Assembly (NCBI RefSeq): GCF_000512355.1
Contig: NZ_CP004006.1
Coordinates: 186,001-250,000, forward strand
DNA: 64,000 nt
Direction: 5' to 3'
Source of the DNA: Legionella oakridgensis ATCC 33761 = DSM 21215
GTDB taxonomy: Bacteria > Pseudomonadota > Gammaproteobacteria > Legionellales > Legionellaceae
A model generated the notes under the pieces. It worked only from the letters and a program-made list of their open reading frames with translations, did not search any database and had not been told where the DNA came from. Position 1 is the first letter of the stretch, and each line of letters begins with the position of its first letter. Shown one piece after another: positions 53,139 through 63,507 of the stretch. Made by a program: the position numbers and the translations under genes.

Positions 53139-55295
53139 TTATTGATTCCCTAACCAACGTTTTATTTCTTGCATGCTTTCTTCAATGGTGGCCACGGCTT
53201 GATGGTATAGTTTTTCCAGTAAATCACGCTGACCAGTTTTCCAATAACGTTCAAGGAACTGACAAGCCATTTTGATTTTAATGGTGCCAACGTATACAGC
53301 ACCTCCTTTAATTTTATGAGCAAGTTGTTGGGTTTTGTCCCAATCATGAGATTCATAAGCGGCTTTCATCAGGGCTAAATCATTGGGCAATGAATCATTG
53401 ATCATAAAGGTTAGCATTTCAGCTAACATGGATTCATTCCCAGTGGTTTTAATTCCTTCTTCAATGTCCAGGGTTGAAAATTCAGATAAATTAAACAATC
53501 CTTCCTCATGTTCTGGTAAATCAGATAGATAATGATCAGTACTTTGTGCCATTTCTTCTTTATGCCGCCCCGGTATAAAAGCATCAACGATATCCGTACA
53601 GCTTTTTATAGTCAGTGGTTTAGTAAGCACGGCATTCATTCCAGCATCAATGCAGCGTTTTTTATTTTCATCACCGGCATGTGCCGTGAGTGCTATGATT
53701 GGGACATGGGTGTTGCTTGTCAATTCTTGCACACGAATCAAGTGAGTTACTTCATAACCATCCAAATCAGGTAGTCCTATATCCATGAAAATTAAATCAT
53801 AGTGGTTTTGTTTCCATAGCTCGACCGCTTTTTTACCTGTTTCAGCAATGTCTGAGTCACCATGTAATTGGGCTAGAATTTTTTTGGCTACGATTTGGGC
53901 AATATAATTGTCTTCAATGATTAATACACGATATTTGGATGCTGATTCCTTGGACTCTTTTGTTGCAAATAAACTTTGAGGTACCGCCCCCGTTTTGGTG
54001 GATAAATCATCAGCCAGAGAATCGTCCTGTTCAACACCACTGTCATCGTCTAATAAAGGTTTTTGCAGTGGAATAATACACGTAAAAATGGAACCTTTAT
54101 TAGGTTGGCTTTCAACGTAGATTTCACCTTGAATATCATCAACAAATTGTTTCACCACAGACAAACCAAGACCGGCTCCTTTATAGATTCCCTGATAGGA
54201 AGGGGTGAGACGTTTAAACTGCAAGAAAATTTCCTGCTTTTTTTCAGGAGGTATGCCTATCCCGCTATCTTTTACGATGATTTTAATAATAAGTTTTGAG
54301 TCTTCTTTTTTAGCAAACTCTACTTTAACGGTTACAAATCCTGTATCGGTAAAATTAAGAGCATTCGATACTAATTCAAGCACAACACGGTGAATTCGGA
54401 CGTTATCTCCTATGACATAATTAGGGAGTGACTCATCATAATCAAATTGTAAATCAAGGTGTTTGCTGAGCGCTTTAGCTTTGTTTAAATCAATGATGTG
54501 TTGCAGTGTCTTTTTTAAAGAAAACTTTTTTTTGACTCCTGGAATTTCACCAGAACTTACACGAACTGCTTCAAGTACTTCATCCATCAATGAAAGTAGA
54601 GCGTGGCTGGATGCGACCAGATTATCCGCATATTCTTTAATATTCGGGTTTTCGGCTTCTGATTTAATAATGTCGGAAAAGCCTACAATGCCTGTGAGTG
54701 GTGTTCTGATGTCGTGGCGCATGTTTTCCAGAAATTCAGTTTTGGCTTGGCTTGCGGTTTCTGCCTGATTTTTTGCGAAATGTAATTCCTCTTCCATTTT
54801 TTTTCGATCAGTAATATCTACTGAAACACCCAGCATACCAATGATTTCGCCTTGTAAGTCGTGAAGCGGTACTTTTTGGGATAAATAAATCTCTTGCTTG
54901 CCGTCAGGGTGGTATAATGGCTCTTCTAATAGTAAAGGAGTACCTTTTTCCATCACGATTCTATCGGCTCTCTTATAATAAGAGGCTGATTTTTCATCAA
55001 AGAGATCAGCATAAGTTTTCCCAACAATGTCATGCCTTGATTTAAGCCGTAACAATTTAGCCATGCTGTTGGTGCAGCCTAGATACACAAAATCCCTGTT
55101 CATCCAATCAACACTCACGGGTATTTGCGCCAAGATATTTTCTATGTACCGGTAAATGGTATTTACATCTGTTTGTGTGGTTTTGTTTTTTTCAAAAACA
55201 TGCCCAGTTAGCATTTGATAGGCTATTTCATGATAAGTGAATTCATTATTTTCCTCTTGGGGAGCTTTGTTTTTTGATTTGTTTTTTTTATTCAT
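53139..55295 (-). CDS. Hybrid sensor histidine kinase with receiver and HPt domains
   Basis: A 718-residue cytosolic multi-domain kinase: PAS (about 45-165), HisKA with the phospho-histidine in NMRHDIRTPL (His194), HATPase (about 295-412, KDSGIGIP and GAGLGLS), receiver (about 455-570, IIEDN, phospho-Asp505 in FMDIGLPD, ALTAHA, LTKP) and HPt (about 610-718, His660 in AHKIKGG). This allows a His-Asp-His phosphorelay like ArcB but with no membrane segments, so the signal is internal. No response regulator is next to it. The gene is intact even though it contains a T8 run at 54797-54804. Confidence 0.95.
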   Translation of the reverse strand: MNKKNKSKNKAPQEENNEFTYHEIAYQMLTGHVFEKNKTTQTDVNTIYRYIENILAQIPVSVDWMNRDFVYLGCTNSMAKLLRLKSRHDIVGKTYADLFDEKSASYYKRADRIVMEKGTPLLLEEPLYHPDGKQEIYLSQKVPLHDLQGEIIGMLGVSVDITDRKKMEEELHFAKNQAETASQAKTEFLENMRHDIRTPLTGIVGFSDIIKSEAENPNIKEYADNLVASSHALLSLMDEVLEAVRVSSGEIPGVKKKFSLKKTLQHIIDLNKAKALSKHLDLQFDYDESLPNYVIGDNVRIHRVVLELVSNALNFTDTGFVTVKVEFAKKEDSKLIIKIIVKDSGIGIPPEKKQEIFLQFKRLTPSYQGIYKGAGLGLSVVKQFVDDIQGEIYVESQPNKGSIFTCIIPLQKPLLDDDSGVEQDDSLADDLSTKTGAVPQSLFATKESKESASKYRVLIIEDNYIAQIVAKKILAQLHGDSDIAETGKKAVELWKQNHYDLIFMDIGLPDLDGYEVTHLIRVQELTSNTHVPIIALTAHAGDENKKRCIDAGMNAVLTKPLTIKSCTDIVDAFIPGRHKEEMAQSTDHYLSDLPEHEEGLFNLSEFSTLDIEEGIKTTGNESMLAEMLTFMINDSLPNDLALMKAAYESHDWDKTQQLAHKIKGGAVYVGTIKIKMACQFLERYWKTGQRDLLEKLYHQAVATIEESMQEIKRWLGNQ

Positions 55296-55470
55296 CTAAG
55301 TCCTTGTCATCTTGAGTGTAGCGTTGTTGCACAAGCCAAGAATGAATTTATATGTTTAAACTTAGGAAATGACCTAATACAATGTTATATAAAGAGAATC
55401 TTATATAAATCATAAGACAGGGTGTAGGAATAAACAAATTTAGGCAACAGGAAAATAAAAGAGATGAGGC

Positions 55471-56400
55471 TTAAGAGGACGTGGATTCCATTAAGAAATC
55501 GCCCGTCGTCTTGGTAAAATTACCAAACTCAAAGAGCAGTTTGTTGAGTGCTTTATTCATTTTAGTTGCTAAGTTTTGGAGATTCGGCTCAGAGAACATG
55601 CTTTCGTGATCTCCTGGTACTGTATAAAGGTCAATAGAGTGTTTTGCATAATTTTCCCACCAATTCAAATCTGCCTCATACTGAAACATCTCAGAGAGTT
55701 CTTTTGCCTTAAATAAAATAAATTTTGTTTGAATCAAAGGTAATTGATAGCGAGTTAGCATTTGTTCCCTATGCCATTGAAGTTCCAGTAAGAATTGGGC
55801 ATTGGCGATATTATGTTCTAGGTAATTTTTTAAAAGCCTTGCGTTTTGCGCTTGCATCATTTTCTGAAAATAAAGCTCATCGTTTTGCAAAGAAGGGTAA
55901 TAGGCCCATCCATCAAGAGAGAGGATAGCAATTATATGTTCACCTTGTTCTTGTAATTGTTTAGACATTTCAATAGCGACTGTGCTGCCAAAAGATGCTC
56001 CACCTAATAAATAAGGGCCCTTGGGTTTAATGGTTTGTATTGCATTGATGTAGTAACTTGCCATTTCTTCGAGATTATGAAAGATGAAATCATGCTTATC
56101 TAGCCCAGGATCTTGTATTCCATATAAAGGTTGTTTTGTATCAAGGTATTTGCCAAGTCTTTTATACCAAAATACGCTGCCTCCAATGGGATGAATTAAA
56201 AATAGAGGGGGGGCACTACCCTCTTTTTTAATGGGCACAACAGGAACGTTAGATCGATGATCATCAGTTAGCTCGGCAGTAATATCGCCCTGAAGTTTTT
56301 CTATTGCTGCGGATAAGCTGTAAATTGTGGGGTACTCAAAGATGGTTCTAATCGTTACGTTTACATCAAATCTATCTTTAATCGACGATATGATTTCCAT
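55471..56400 (-). CDS. NRPS C-terminal part: carrier protein and thioesterase
   Basis: This frame continues the NRPS after a frameshift at 56482-56486. The carrier domain's phosphopantetheine site is LGGNSLSAMEIISSIKDRF, with LGGNS lying just right of 56400 in the same frame. A linker leads to a type I thioesterase: PLFLIHPIGGSVFWYKRL, the nucleophile GGASFGSTVAIEMSKQLQ (GxSxG) and the histidine region VPGDHESMFSEP. The thioesterase releases the product. Within the whole gene (55471-59779) it is the last domain pair. Confidence 0.85.
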   Translation of the reverse strand: MEIISSIKDRFDVNVTIRTIFEYPTIYSLSAAIEKLQGDITAELTDDHRSNVPVVPIKKEGSAPPLFLIHPIGGSVFWYKRLGKYLDTKQPLYGIQDPGLDKHDFIFHNLEEMASYYINAIQTIKPKGPYLLGGASFGSTVAIEMSKQLQEQGEHIIAILSLDGWAYYPSLQNDELYFQKMMQAQNARLLKNYLEHNIANAQFLLELQWHREQMLTRYQLPLIQTKFILFKAKELSEMFQYEADLNWWENYAKHSIDLYTVPGDHESMFSEPNLQNLATKMNKALNKLLFEFGNFTKTTGDFLMESTSS

Positions 56401-56462
56401 TGCTGATAATGAATTACCACCTAAGTTAAAAAAATCATCATCAATTCCGATATGATCTAATT

Positions 56463-57494
56463 TTAAGGAAGTACACCATAATTTTTAAGTCCATGCTCGA
56501 ATTCAGTGCGTGGTTCTCTGCTTTGATGTTCCAAACCAAGTTGTCTTAAGGGTTTAGGAATGTTTTTTCTATCAAGTTTACCTCCAGGAGTACTTAATAA
56601 GTGATCTACTTCAAAAAACCGACTTGGTATCATATGTTCTGGAAGTGTTTTGTTTAATTGAGCACGAATGTACGTAGCATTGAAGTCCGTTTCTTTATTT
56701 ATGACAAGATATGCTGATAATGACATCGATCCATGTTGATTCAACTCAGGAACGACAATGCACTGACGAATGGCTGGAATCTTAGCGATAGAAAATTCCA
56801 CCTCATTTAATTCGATTCTATAACCTCTAATTTTCACTTGGCTATCGCAACGACCGTGATATTCTAAAACGCCATTAGAGTTCCATTTCACTAAATCACT
56901 TGTTTTGTATAATCTATTTTGTGTTGTTTTTCCAAAAGGATTTACCAGGAATTTTTCCTTTGTAGCGTTGGGATTATTTAAGTAACCTTGTGCTAATCCT
57001 TCTCCAGAAATGTAGAGTTCGCCTGTTATGCCTATAGGAACAGGCTGCATGTGGTTATCTAAGACATACACTTGAGTATTATTAATCGGTTGACCGATAA
57101 GACTTCCATCATGTATTCCATCTCCTTCAGTGCATGTGATGGAAACCGCATCAATCGTGCATTCGGTTGGGCCATAGAGGTTATGTAGTTTTGAACCAGC
57201 GAAATTCTGTTTAAAAAAGGTATGTATGGTTTCAGGGTTTAGGGCTTCACCACCACAAAATACATGGCGTAATGATGTGCATGCATGAAAACCGTCGGTT
57301 ATTATTAGTTCCTTCAACATGAAGGGAACTAATTGCAACACACTGACTTGATGTTTCTGAACTAAATTAATTAGTTGTGTAGGGCTGGTATGGGCATGAT
57401 TGGGCGCAATAATGAGCTTAGAACCAACAAAAAGAGGCATGAAAAATTCCCAAACCGAGGCATCAAATGAAAAAGGGGTTTTTTGTAGAAACAC
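56463..57494 (-). CDS. NRPS middle part: rest of the adenylation domain
   Basis: This 343-codon frame holds adenylation-domain motifs A4 to A10: KTPFSFDASVWEFFMPL, LYGPTECTID (A5), GELYISGEGLAQGYLN (A6), RLYKTSDLVKW (A7), GRCDSQVKIRGYRIELNEVE (A8) and LSTPGGKLDRKNI (A10). It is joined to the upstream part by one added base in the T7 run at 57517-57523, and to the carrier domain by one added base in the T5 run at 56482-56486. The substrate amino acid was not predicted. Confidence 0.88.
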   Translation of the reverse strand: MFLQKTPFSFDASVWEFFMPLFVGSKLIIAPNHAHTSPTQLINLVQKHQVSVLQLVPFMLKELIITDGFHACTSLRHVFCGGEALNPETIHTFFKQNFAGSKLHNLYGPTECTIDAVSITCTEGDGIHDGSLIGQPINNTQVYVLDNHMQPVPIGITGELYISGEGLAQGYLNNPNATKEKFLVNPFGKTTQNRLYKTSDLVKWNSNGVLEYHGRCDSQVKIRGYRIELNEVEFSIAKIPAIRQCIVVPELNQHGSMSLSAYLVINKETDFNATYIRAQLNKTLPEHMIPSRFFEVDHLLSTPGGKLDRKNIPKPLRQLGLEHQSREPRTEFEHGLKNYGVLP

Positions 57495-59779
57495 ATCAGA
57501 TTTTTGAAAAGCGTAGTTTTTTTCATCCAGATCATGTGATTACAAATGGCTTTATGTGGGATAGCAACTCCTTTGGGATTTCCAGTGGTTCCTGATGTAT
57601 AGATCACATAGGCTAAATCTGACGGTTTATTGAGGTGTTCCAGGTTTTCCTGGAAAGGTGTGTTCTGACTCAAGATAGAACTGATTTCCAGTATGGGTTT
57701 ACCGCATTCTTGAGGTTTGTTTTTGATGGACTCTTTATCCATTATTAACCAATGACATTGGCTATCACGGAGCATATAGGTGATACGATCATCAGGATAA
57801 TTAGGATCTAGCGGAAGATATGCTCCTCCTGATTTTAATATGCCTAAGATGCTCACAATCATTTCTAAGCTACGGTTTAAACAAATCCCTATCAATTGAT
57901 TGGGTTGTACACCTTGGTTTCTCAAATAATGAGCGAGAGTATTCGCTTTTTGGTTTAGCTCATTATAAGTTAATGAGCTGTCTTCAAAGACTGCAGCAAT
58001 CGCATGCGGGGTTTTTAGGACTTGTTTTTCAAAATAGTGATGTAAAGGTTTCCTCTTATCAAAATTGGATTGAGTATTATTCCACATGGCCAGATTATTT
58101 TTTTCTTCCGTGCCCAAGAGGGATAGTTCAAACAATTTCTTATTAGGGCTGTTGATGGCATCCTCTAATAGAGTCAAAAGATGACCATTAATATTTTCTA
58201 AAAAATTATGAGATAAGATAGTAGATAAATTTTGAGCTTTATGGTGGACGTATAAACCAGAACCGTCTTCAAAACAGTAGAGAGTTAATGGCGAATCAAC
58301 ATGGCATTTAGTAGGGTTCGCTTTGTCTATAAATACAACACTCACTTCCATTGGATGGAGGGAGTCGCTTAATTCTGGATAACGAATAAAAATATCTTTA
58401 GCAAAGGTTTTGTTTTGAGATAATTTAGTATAGCTATCAGAGACGACTTGAAGGGCCTGTCTAAACGTCATGTTACTGTCAAAATGGGTGGTTAATGGCA
58501 CATAATCGGATAAGAATAGACTTAAATCAGCATAGGTCGTTCTTAATGCTTCATGACTAAATGCTATGGATAAATTTTTATAATTATTTAATCGATAGAA
58601 ATAGACTAGAGCTGTGGTTAATAGAACATTTTTTGAATCATTGGATGCATTGGTCAATCTATTTATTTGTTTGAGTAATGGCTTAGAGATAGGCGTGATT
58701 TTTTGGCTGTTGCAAGAGGAATTCCCCAGCTTTAACAAGGGAGATAAAAAGTTGGTCTCGGGAGTCGCATCTAAAAACTCCTTAATCCAAAATTTTTCGG
58801 CCGTAGGGTTTTGAGCAGGACTCAAACTTAATTTTGCAATTAATTCGTTATTAATAGAATCCAGTGACGAATCAACCATAAGTCCAAATCTATGAACTAA
58901 GGCATTAATTGTTTGCTCCTTGCCATTAAGATCAGTCAACTTTAATATGGCAATATCGTTTGTTTTCGTGGAAATTTGTATGCATTTATCTGAAATCGAT
59001 ACAATGCTTCCAGGTTTTATCCCAGAGCATTTATTTAATTTTTTATAGGAATTAATTACAAAAGCGTTCTCTTTAATGATGATTTTTGGTGTTGCGAGTT
59101 GGTTGGGGTATTGCCCAAACGTTAATGCTCTGCACAACCTATCAATCTGTTCAGCCGACTGTTCCCATGAAATAAATCCAAAATTTTTTGGTTTGTTCCT
59201 CAGTCCATAATAAGAGCGGACAGATAAATTTTGCGGGGTAGGGGAAATAGTATTAGTTGCTATCTCATGAATAAGTTCACGAAAGGACGAAACCGCATGT
59301 TCATAGCATTTTAAGTTCAAACTCAGAGCTGTGTCTTCATCTTCTATTGGAAACGACGGTTGTTTTAAAATAGAACCTGCGTCAACGATTTCCTCCATTT
59401 TATGCCAACTAATCGCATGGCGTGTTTCTCCATTTAAAATTGCCCATGTCGTAGCATATAATCCTGCATATTTGGGCAATGGCGAATTATGATAGTTTAT
59501 TGCGTAATAACGAGGGAGCCTTAAAATACTTTGAGGCAAGATTTTGCTGTTTACGATGCTAAAAAGAAAATCAAAGAGGTGAGCCTTATAACGAGTCTCA
59601 AGTTCTTTAATGTTGCTGATATAAGGAATGGAATGAGTAACACACCATGTTTTAATATCGTTTGATGCAGAGATTAATCCTAGTATTTTGTGGTTTGCCG
59701 CTAATATTATTTCTGCACATTGGATAGTGAGATTATCATCCCCCACAATAAAGCAGCTAAATATATTTTTTTTAACCAC
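57371..59779 (-). CDS. NRPS N-terminal part: formyltransferase-like, condensation-like and start of adenylation domain
   Basis: Start GTG 59779 lies 4 bases after AAGGAG; the longer frame to 59875 is upstream DNA. Residues 1 to about 190 are a formyltransferase-like domain (INYHNSPLPKYAGLYATTWA, ISWHKMEEIVDAGSIL). A degenerate condensation-like region follows (PTAEKFWIKEFLDATPETNF) in which no HHxxxDG active-site motif is seen. From about 560 the adenylation domain begins (LTYNELNQKANTLAHYLRNQ, YVIYTSGTTGNPKGVAIPHK, motif A3). The frame goes out of phase near 57520. Joined with 56463-57494 and 55471-56400, it makes a one-module synthetase of about 1,430 residues. Confidence 0.85.
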   Translation of the reverse strand: MVKKNIFSCFIVGDDNLTIQCAEIILAANHKILGLISASNDIKTWCVTHSIPYISNIKELETRYKAHLFDFLFSIVNSKILPQSILRLPRYYAINYHNSPLPKYAGLYATTWAILNGETRHAISWHKMEEIVDAGSILKQPSFPIEDEDTALSLNLKCYEHAVSSFRELIHEIATNTISPTPQNLSVRSYYGLRNKPKNFGFISWEQSAEQIDRLCRALTFGQYPNQLATPKIIIKENAFVINSYKKLNKCSGIKPGSIVSISDKCIQISTKTNDIAILKLTDLNGKEQTINALVHRFGLMVDSSLDSINNELIAKLSLSPAQNPTAEKFWIKEFLDATPETNFLSPLLKLGNSSCNSQKITPISKPLLKQINRLTNASNDSKNVLLTTALVYFYRLNNYKNLSIAFSHEALRTTYADLSLFLSDYVPLTTHFDSNMTFRQALQVVSDSYTKLSQNKTFAKDIFIRYPELSDSLHPMEVSVVFIDKANPTKCHVDSPLTLYCFEDGSGLYVHHKAQNLSTILSHNFLENINGHLLTLLEDAINSPNKKLFELSLLGTEEKNNLAMWNNTQSNFDKRKPLHHYFEKQVLKTPHAIAAVFEDSSLTYNELNQKANTLAHYLRNQGVQPNQLIGICLNRSLEMIVSILGILKSGGAYLPLDPNYPDDRITYMLRDSQCHWLIMDKESIKNKPQECGKPILEISSILSQNTPFQENLEHLNKPSDLAYVIYTSGTTGNPKGVAIPHKAICNHMIWMKKTTLFKNLMCFYKKPLFHLMPRFGNFSCLFLLVLSSLLRPIMPIPALHN

Positions 59780-59933
59780 ATAACTCCTTGTAAATATAGG
59801 ATAATAAAAAAGGTAATTATTGTAACACAAAAAAATCCAATATGGATAAAAACAAGCCAAAATATTCTTGGCCATTCTGTGATCTTGACGGCTATAGTTG
59901 AATGGCTGACAGGCGAATAATGTAGATTGTTTT

Positions 59934-60245
59934 TTATGGAGACGGTAAATTAGCCGTTATTGAAGTCACAACTTTATTGGTAAAATATACTTTATAAACG
60001 AAATCCTGGGGAGACTTATGATAAGTCCACACTTCGGTAAGAAAAGGGGCAAAACCAAATTTTACCCCTTCTTCATTATATAAAGCCTGCGTGGTACTAA
60101 GTGTTTTTTTAGCCTGAGGTTCGCCACATTTACTCAATACTATCTTTTGCTTATCACCTTCATAGACTAGCTGTCCGTTGCAGCGTAGCGCCCAGCAGTA
60201 ATTTATATTAAATATCAGCAACACAAATGCAATTAATATTTTCAT
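59934..60245 (-). CDS. DUF2845 secreted protein
   Basis: A 103-residue protein with a signal peptide (about 1-19, MKILIAFVLLIFNINYCWAL) and the DUF2845 pattern LRCNGQLVYEGDKQKIVLSK CGEP, VWTYHKSPQDFVYKVYFTN. Two cysteines (about 22 and 41) could form a disulfide. The family is periplasmic and of unknown function, common in gammaproteobacteria. It stands alone, divergent from the L,D-transpeptidase gene. Confidence 0.85.
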   Translation of the reverse strand: MKILIAFVLLIFNINYCWALRCNGQLVYEGDKQKIVLSKCGEPQAKKTLSTTQALYNEEGVKFGFAPFLTEVWTYHKSPQDFVYKVYFTNKVVTSITANLPSP

Positions 60246-60491
60246 ATCAGAAGCAAAATAATCAACTACGTAAAATATAGTATTACTTTAAGATTATGCA
60301 ATTTACAGGGCATTTTATGTAATTATTTGATTGTCTTTGGAAACAACAAATTCAGAGATAGACTTAATAGCTCACAATATTAGGCTCTCTTGCTATGACT
60401 GTTGGTGAAAGATTTCGTCTGCCAACCCTATGAATAAATGGAATACTATGGAATAATTATTAACCAATTTCAATAAATTTTGTCTATTAAT

Positions 60492-60980
60492 ATGAAAATA
60501 AAAGCAATTCTCTTCATGATCTCTATTTTTTTTCCAGTTGCTTTATTTGCTAATACGGCGACTTGTCCTTTATCAAACGGAATCAATGTGCATACTGCAA
60601 AGCGAATTTTAAATATTTGTAAACAAGGCACTGTCATTAAGACCTTTAAAGTCGCTCTCGGATATAAAGGCGTTGGTAAAAAACGAGCGGGTGATAATAA
60701 AACTCCAATTGGTTTATATGGGTTGGCTTATCCAAGAAAATCCAATCAATTTAAAGTCTTTATTCCAATTCTCTATCCGACTTCAAAGCAATTAGCTGCA
60801 GGATATACTGGTAGAGATGTAGGGATCCATGGGCCAACGCAGTCGTCTAGTGGATTTAGCTGGTTAAACAATTTACCAAGCTCAACGCGTGGATGCATTG
60901 CTGTTGGTAAAAATAACTACATCGAGTATGTGGCGAATTGGGTAAAAGCCAACCCTGGAGCTAAGGTTTTAATTATTTAA
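60492..60980 (+). CDS. Periplasmic L,D-transpeptidase (YkuD family)
   Basis: A 162-residue protein with a signal peptide (about 1-22) and a single YkuD domain: TPIGLYGLAYPRK, VGIHGPTQSSSG with the catalytic His and STRGCIAVGKNN with the catalytic Cys. It would make 3-3 peptidoglycan cross-links or act as a carboxypeptidase. No peptidoglycan-binding domain is present. ATG 60492 is chosen over TTG 60480. The 230 bases before it contain its promoter and no other gene. Confidence 0.88.
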   Translation: MKIKAILFMISIFFPVALFANTATCPLSNGINVHTAKRILNICKQGTVIKTFKVALGYKGVGKKRAGDNKTPIGLYGLAYPRKSNQFKVFIPILYPTSKQLAAGYTGRDVGIHGPTQSSSGFSWLNNLPSSTRGCIAVGKNNYIEYVANWVKANPGAKVLII

Positions 60981-61261
60981 GTTTAGTGTCGTAAACCTAT
61001 ATTTTTTAAATATATTAACTTTTTGAAAATAAAAGATAAGTTGTTGTTTTTAACCGGATTTGATGGATGTATCACTATTAAAATTCTTCTTGTTTGTATT
61101 TTACCACGCTTAATTTTGTAGTGAGTGTTAGCGGTTATGTTTGTAAGCCAAAGGCAAAATAATCATAAAAACGGTAAATAGAATAAGTTTTGATGCAAAT
61201 CCGGATAAAATACTGTACAATATGTGACAATTTTTTATCCATTAAATTTTATAAGAGTGCT

Positions 61262-63352
61262 ATGACTGATTTAAACCTTTATAGAAACATTGGTATCTTC
61301 GCCCACGTAGATGCCGGAAAAACCACCACCACCGAACGTATTCTTAAACTCACTGGTAGAATCCATAAAATAGGTGAGGTTCATGATGGTGAATCAACAA
61401 CCGACTTCATGGTACAGGAAGCTGAGCGCGGTATTACCATCCAGTCAGCAGCAGTAAGTTGTTTCTGGAAAGGTCATCGCTTCAACATCATCGATACCCC
61501 AGGACACGTTGACTTCACTGTAGAAGTATATCGTTCACTGAAAGTACTCGATGGCGGTATCGGGGTATTCTGTGGCTCCGGCGGTGTTGAGCCTCAGTCA
61601 GAAACCAACTGGCGCTATGCGAACAATTCAAAAGTTTCTCGTTTGATTTTCGTAAACAAGCTGGATCGTGTTGGTGCGAATTTCTTGAAAGTGACTGAGC
61701 AAATTAAAAAAGTATTGGGTGCAAATCCTTTAATTATGACCTTGCCTATTGGTGTTGAAGACACCTTCGTTGGGGTTGTTGATTTATTAACCCGTAAAGC
61801 ATATGTTTGGGACGAAACTGGCCTGCCAGAAAATTATAAGATTACTGATGTACCAGCAGACATGCATGATGACGTTGAAATGTATCGTGCTCAATTAATT
61901 GAGACGGCCCTTGAAATGGATGATGATTTGCTGATGGCTTATTTAGAGGGAGAAGAGCCTGCAATCGAAGAAATTAAGCGTTGTATTCGTAAAGGTACGC
62001 TTGAATTAGCTTTCTTCCCAACGTATTGCGGTTCAGCCTTTAAAAATAAAGGGATGCAGCTGTTGTTGGATGCCGTGGTTGACTATTTACCTGCTCCTCA
62101 TGAAGTGAATCCACAGCCTTTGACTAATGCTGAAGGTGAGCCAAATGGTGAATTCGCTATTGTTTCTCCTGATGAGCCATTCCGTGCTTTGGCATTCAAA
62201 ATTATGGATGACCGTTTTGGTGCGTTAACGTTCGTACGTATCTATTCAGGAAGATTGAATAAAGGGGATACTATCCTTAACTCCTTTACTGGTAAAACGG
62301 AACGTATCGGCCGTATGGTTGAAATGCAAGCAAATGAGCGTCATGAATTGCAAAGTGCTGAAGCAGGCGACATTATCGCTATCGTAGGTATGAAAAATGT
62401 TCGAACCGGTCATACTCTTTGCGATCCTAATCATGAGTGCACACTGGAAGCGATGGTTTTCCCTGAGCCAGTTATTTCTATTGCTGTCACACCAAAAGAT
62501 AAAGGCTCAACCGAAAAAATGAGTATCGCTATCGGGAAAATGGTTGCAGAAGATCCAACGTTTAGAGTAGAAACGGATGAAGATTCGGGTGAAACCATTC
62601 TTCGTGGTATGGGTGAATTACATCTTGATATTAAAGTGGATATTCTGAAACGTACATACGATGTTGAGTTAATCGTAGGTCAGCCTCAAGTTGCTTACCG
62701 CGAAACCATAACCAAATCGATTCAAGACAGCTATACTCACAAGAAACAATCAGGTGGTGCAGGTCAATACGGTAAAATTGACTACACTATTGAACCAGGT
62801 GAGCCAAATACCGGATTCACTTTCATCACTTCTGTTGTGGGTGGGAATGTGCCTAAAGAATTCTTCCCTGCAATTGAAAAAGGTTTCCGCTCGATGATGG
62901 ACACCGGCACTTTGGCTGGGTTCCCTGTATTGGATGTTGTCGTTAACCTCACCGATGGTGCTTACCATGCCGTTGACTCCTCAGCAATTGCATTTGAAAT
63001 CGCAGCAAAAGGTGCTTTTCGTCAATCGATGCCAAAAGCTGCTCCACAATTGCTTGAACCAATTATGAAGGTTGACGTTTATAGTACAGAAGATGATGTC
63101 GGTAATGTAATTGGTGACTTGAACCGTCGTCGTGGCATGATCTTGGGCCAAGAGCCCAGTGCAGCTGGTGTACGCATTAAGGCTGATGTTCCTCTTTCAG
63201 AAATGTTTGGTTATATCAGTACATTGCGCACCCTTACCTCTGGCCGTGGTCAATTTTCAATGGAATTCTCTCACTATGCTGCTTGTCCAACCAGCGTAGC
63301 TGAAGCAGTGATCGCCAAAGAAAAAGAAAAGAAAGCCGCTGCTGCCAAGTAA
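61262..63352 (+). CDS. fusA: Elongation factor G, second type (EF-G2-like)
   Basis: A 696-residue translational GTPase of full length. G1 is AHVDAGKT (14-21), G3 DTPGHVDF, G4 NKLD; domain IV has [15 protein letters not shown] and the C-terminus is [14 protein letters not shown] moves tRNA and mRNA through the ribosome. It is flanked by an L,D-transpeptidase and an unknown gene rather than rpsG and tuf, so it is probably the second copy, which in other bacteria works in ribosome recycling. ATG 61262 is preferred to the longer frame at 61190 because family members start [13 protein letters not shown]. Its AT content is lower than that of the surrounding region. Confidence 0.95.
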   Translation: MTDLNLYRNIGIFAHVDAGKTTTTERILKLTGRIHKIGEVHDGESTTDFMVQEAERGITIQSAAVSCFWKGHRFNIIDTPGHVDFTVEVYRSLKVLDGGIGVFCGSGGVEPQSETNWRYANNSKVSRLIFVNKLDRVGANFLKVTEQIKKVLGANPLIMTLPIGVEDTFVGVVDLLTRKAYVWDETGLPENYKITDVPADMHDDVEMYRAQLIETALEMDDDLLMAYLEGEEPAIEEIKRCIRKGTLELAFFPTYCGSAFKNKGMQLLLDAVVDYLPAPHEVNPQPLTNAEGEPNGEFAIVSPDEPFRALAFKIMDDRFGALTFVRIYSGRLNKGDTILNSFTGKTERIGRMVEMQANERHELQSAEAGDIIAIVGMKNVRTGHTLCDPNHECTLEAMVFPEPVISIAVTPKDKGSTEKMSIAIGKMVAEDPTFRVETDEDSGETILRGMGELHLDIKVDILKRTYDVELIVGQPQVAYRETITKSIQDSYTHKKQSGGAGQYGKIDYTIEPGEPNTGFTFITSVVGGNVPKEFFPAIEKGFRSMMDTGTLAGFPVLDVVVNLTDGAYHAVDSSAIAFEIAAKGAFRQSMPKAAPQLLEPIMKVDVYSTEDDVGNVIGDLNRRRGMILGQEPSAAGVRIKADVPLSEMFGYISTLRTLTSGRGQFSMEFSHYAACPTSVAEAVIAKEKEKKAAAAK

Positions 63353-63360
63353 GATAGTGA

Positions 63361-63413
63361 GTAACTTTTTAAAAAGCTCTATCAGTTTGACCTGATGGGG
63401 CTTTTAAAAGTTC
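63361..63413 (+). terminator. Rho-independent terminator after EF-G
   Basis: AAAAAGCTCTATCAG and its near-complement CTGATGGGGCTTTT form a stem with loop TTTGAC about 15 bases after the EF-G stop, continuing into TTTTAAAAG. It probably also ends the leftward gene at 63508. Confidence 0.65.
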
Positions 63414-63507
63414 CGTTTTTAACGGATTGTAACCTTTTCTTAACCTGTCAGATTGTCCAAAGTAATTGGTTAAAATTAACCAAAGAATGATGTTTGCTAT
63501 TTTCAAA

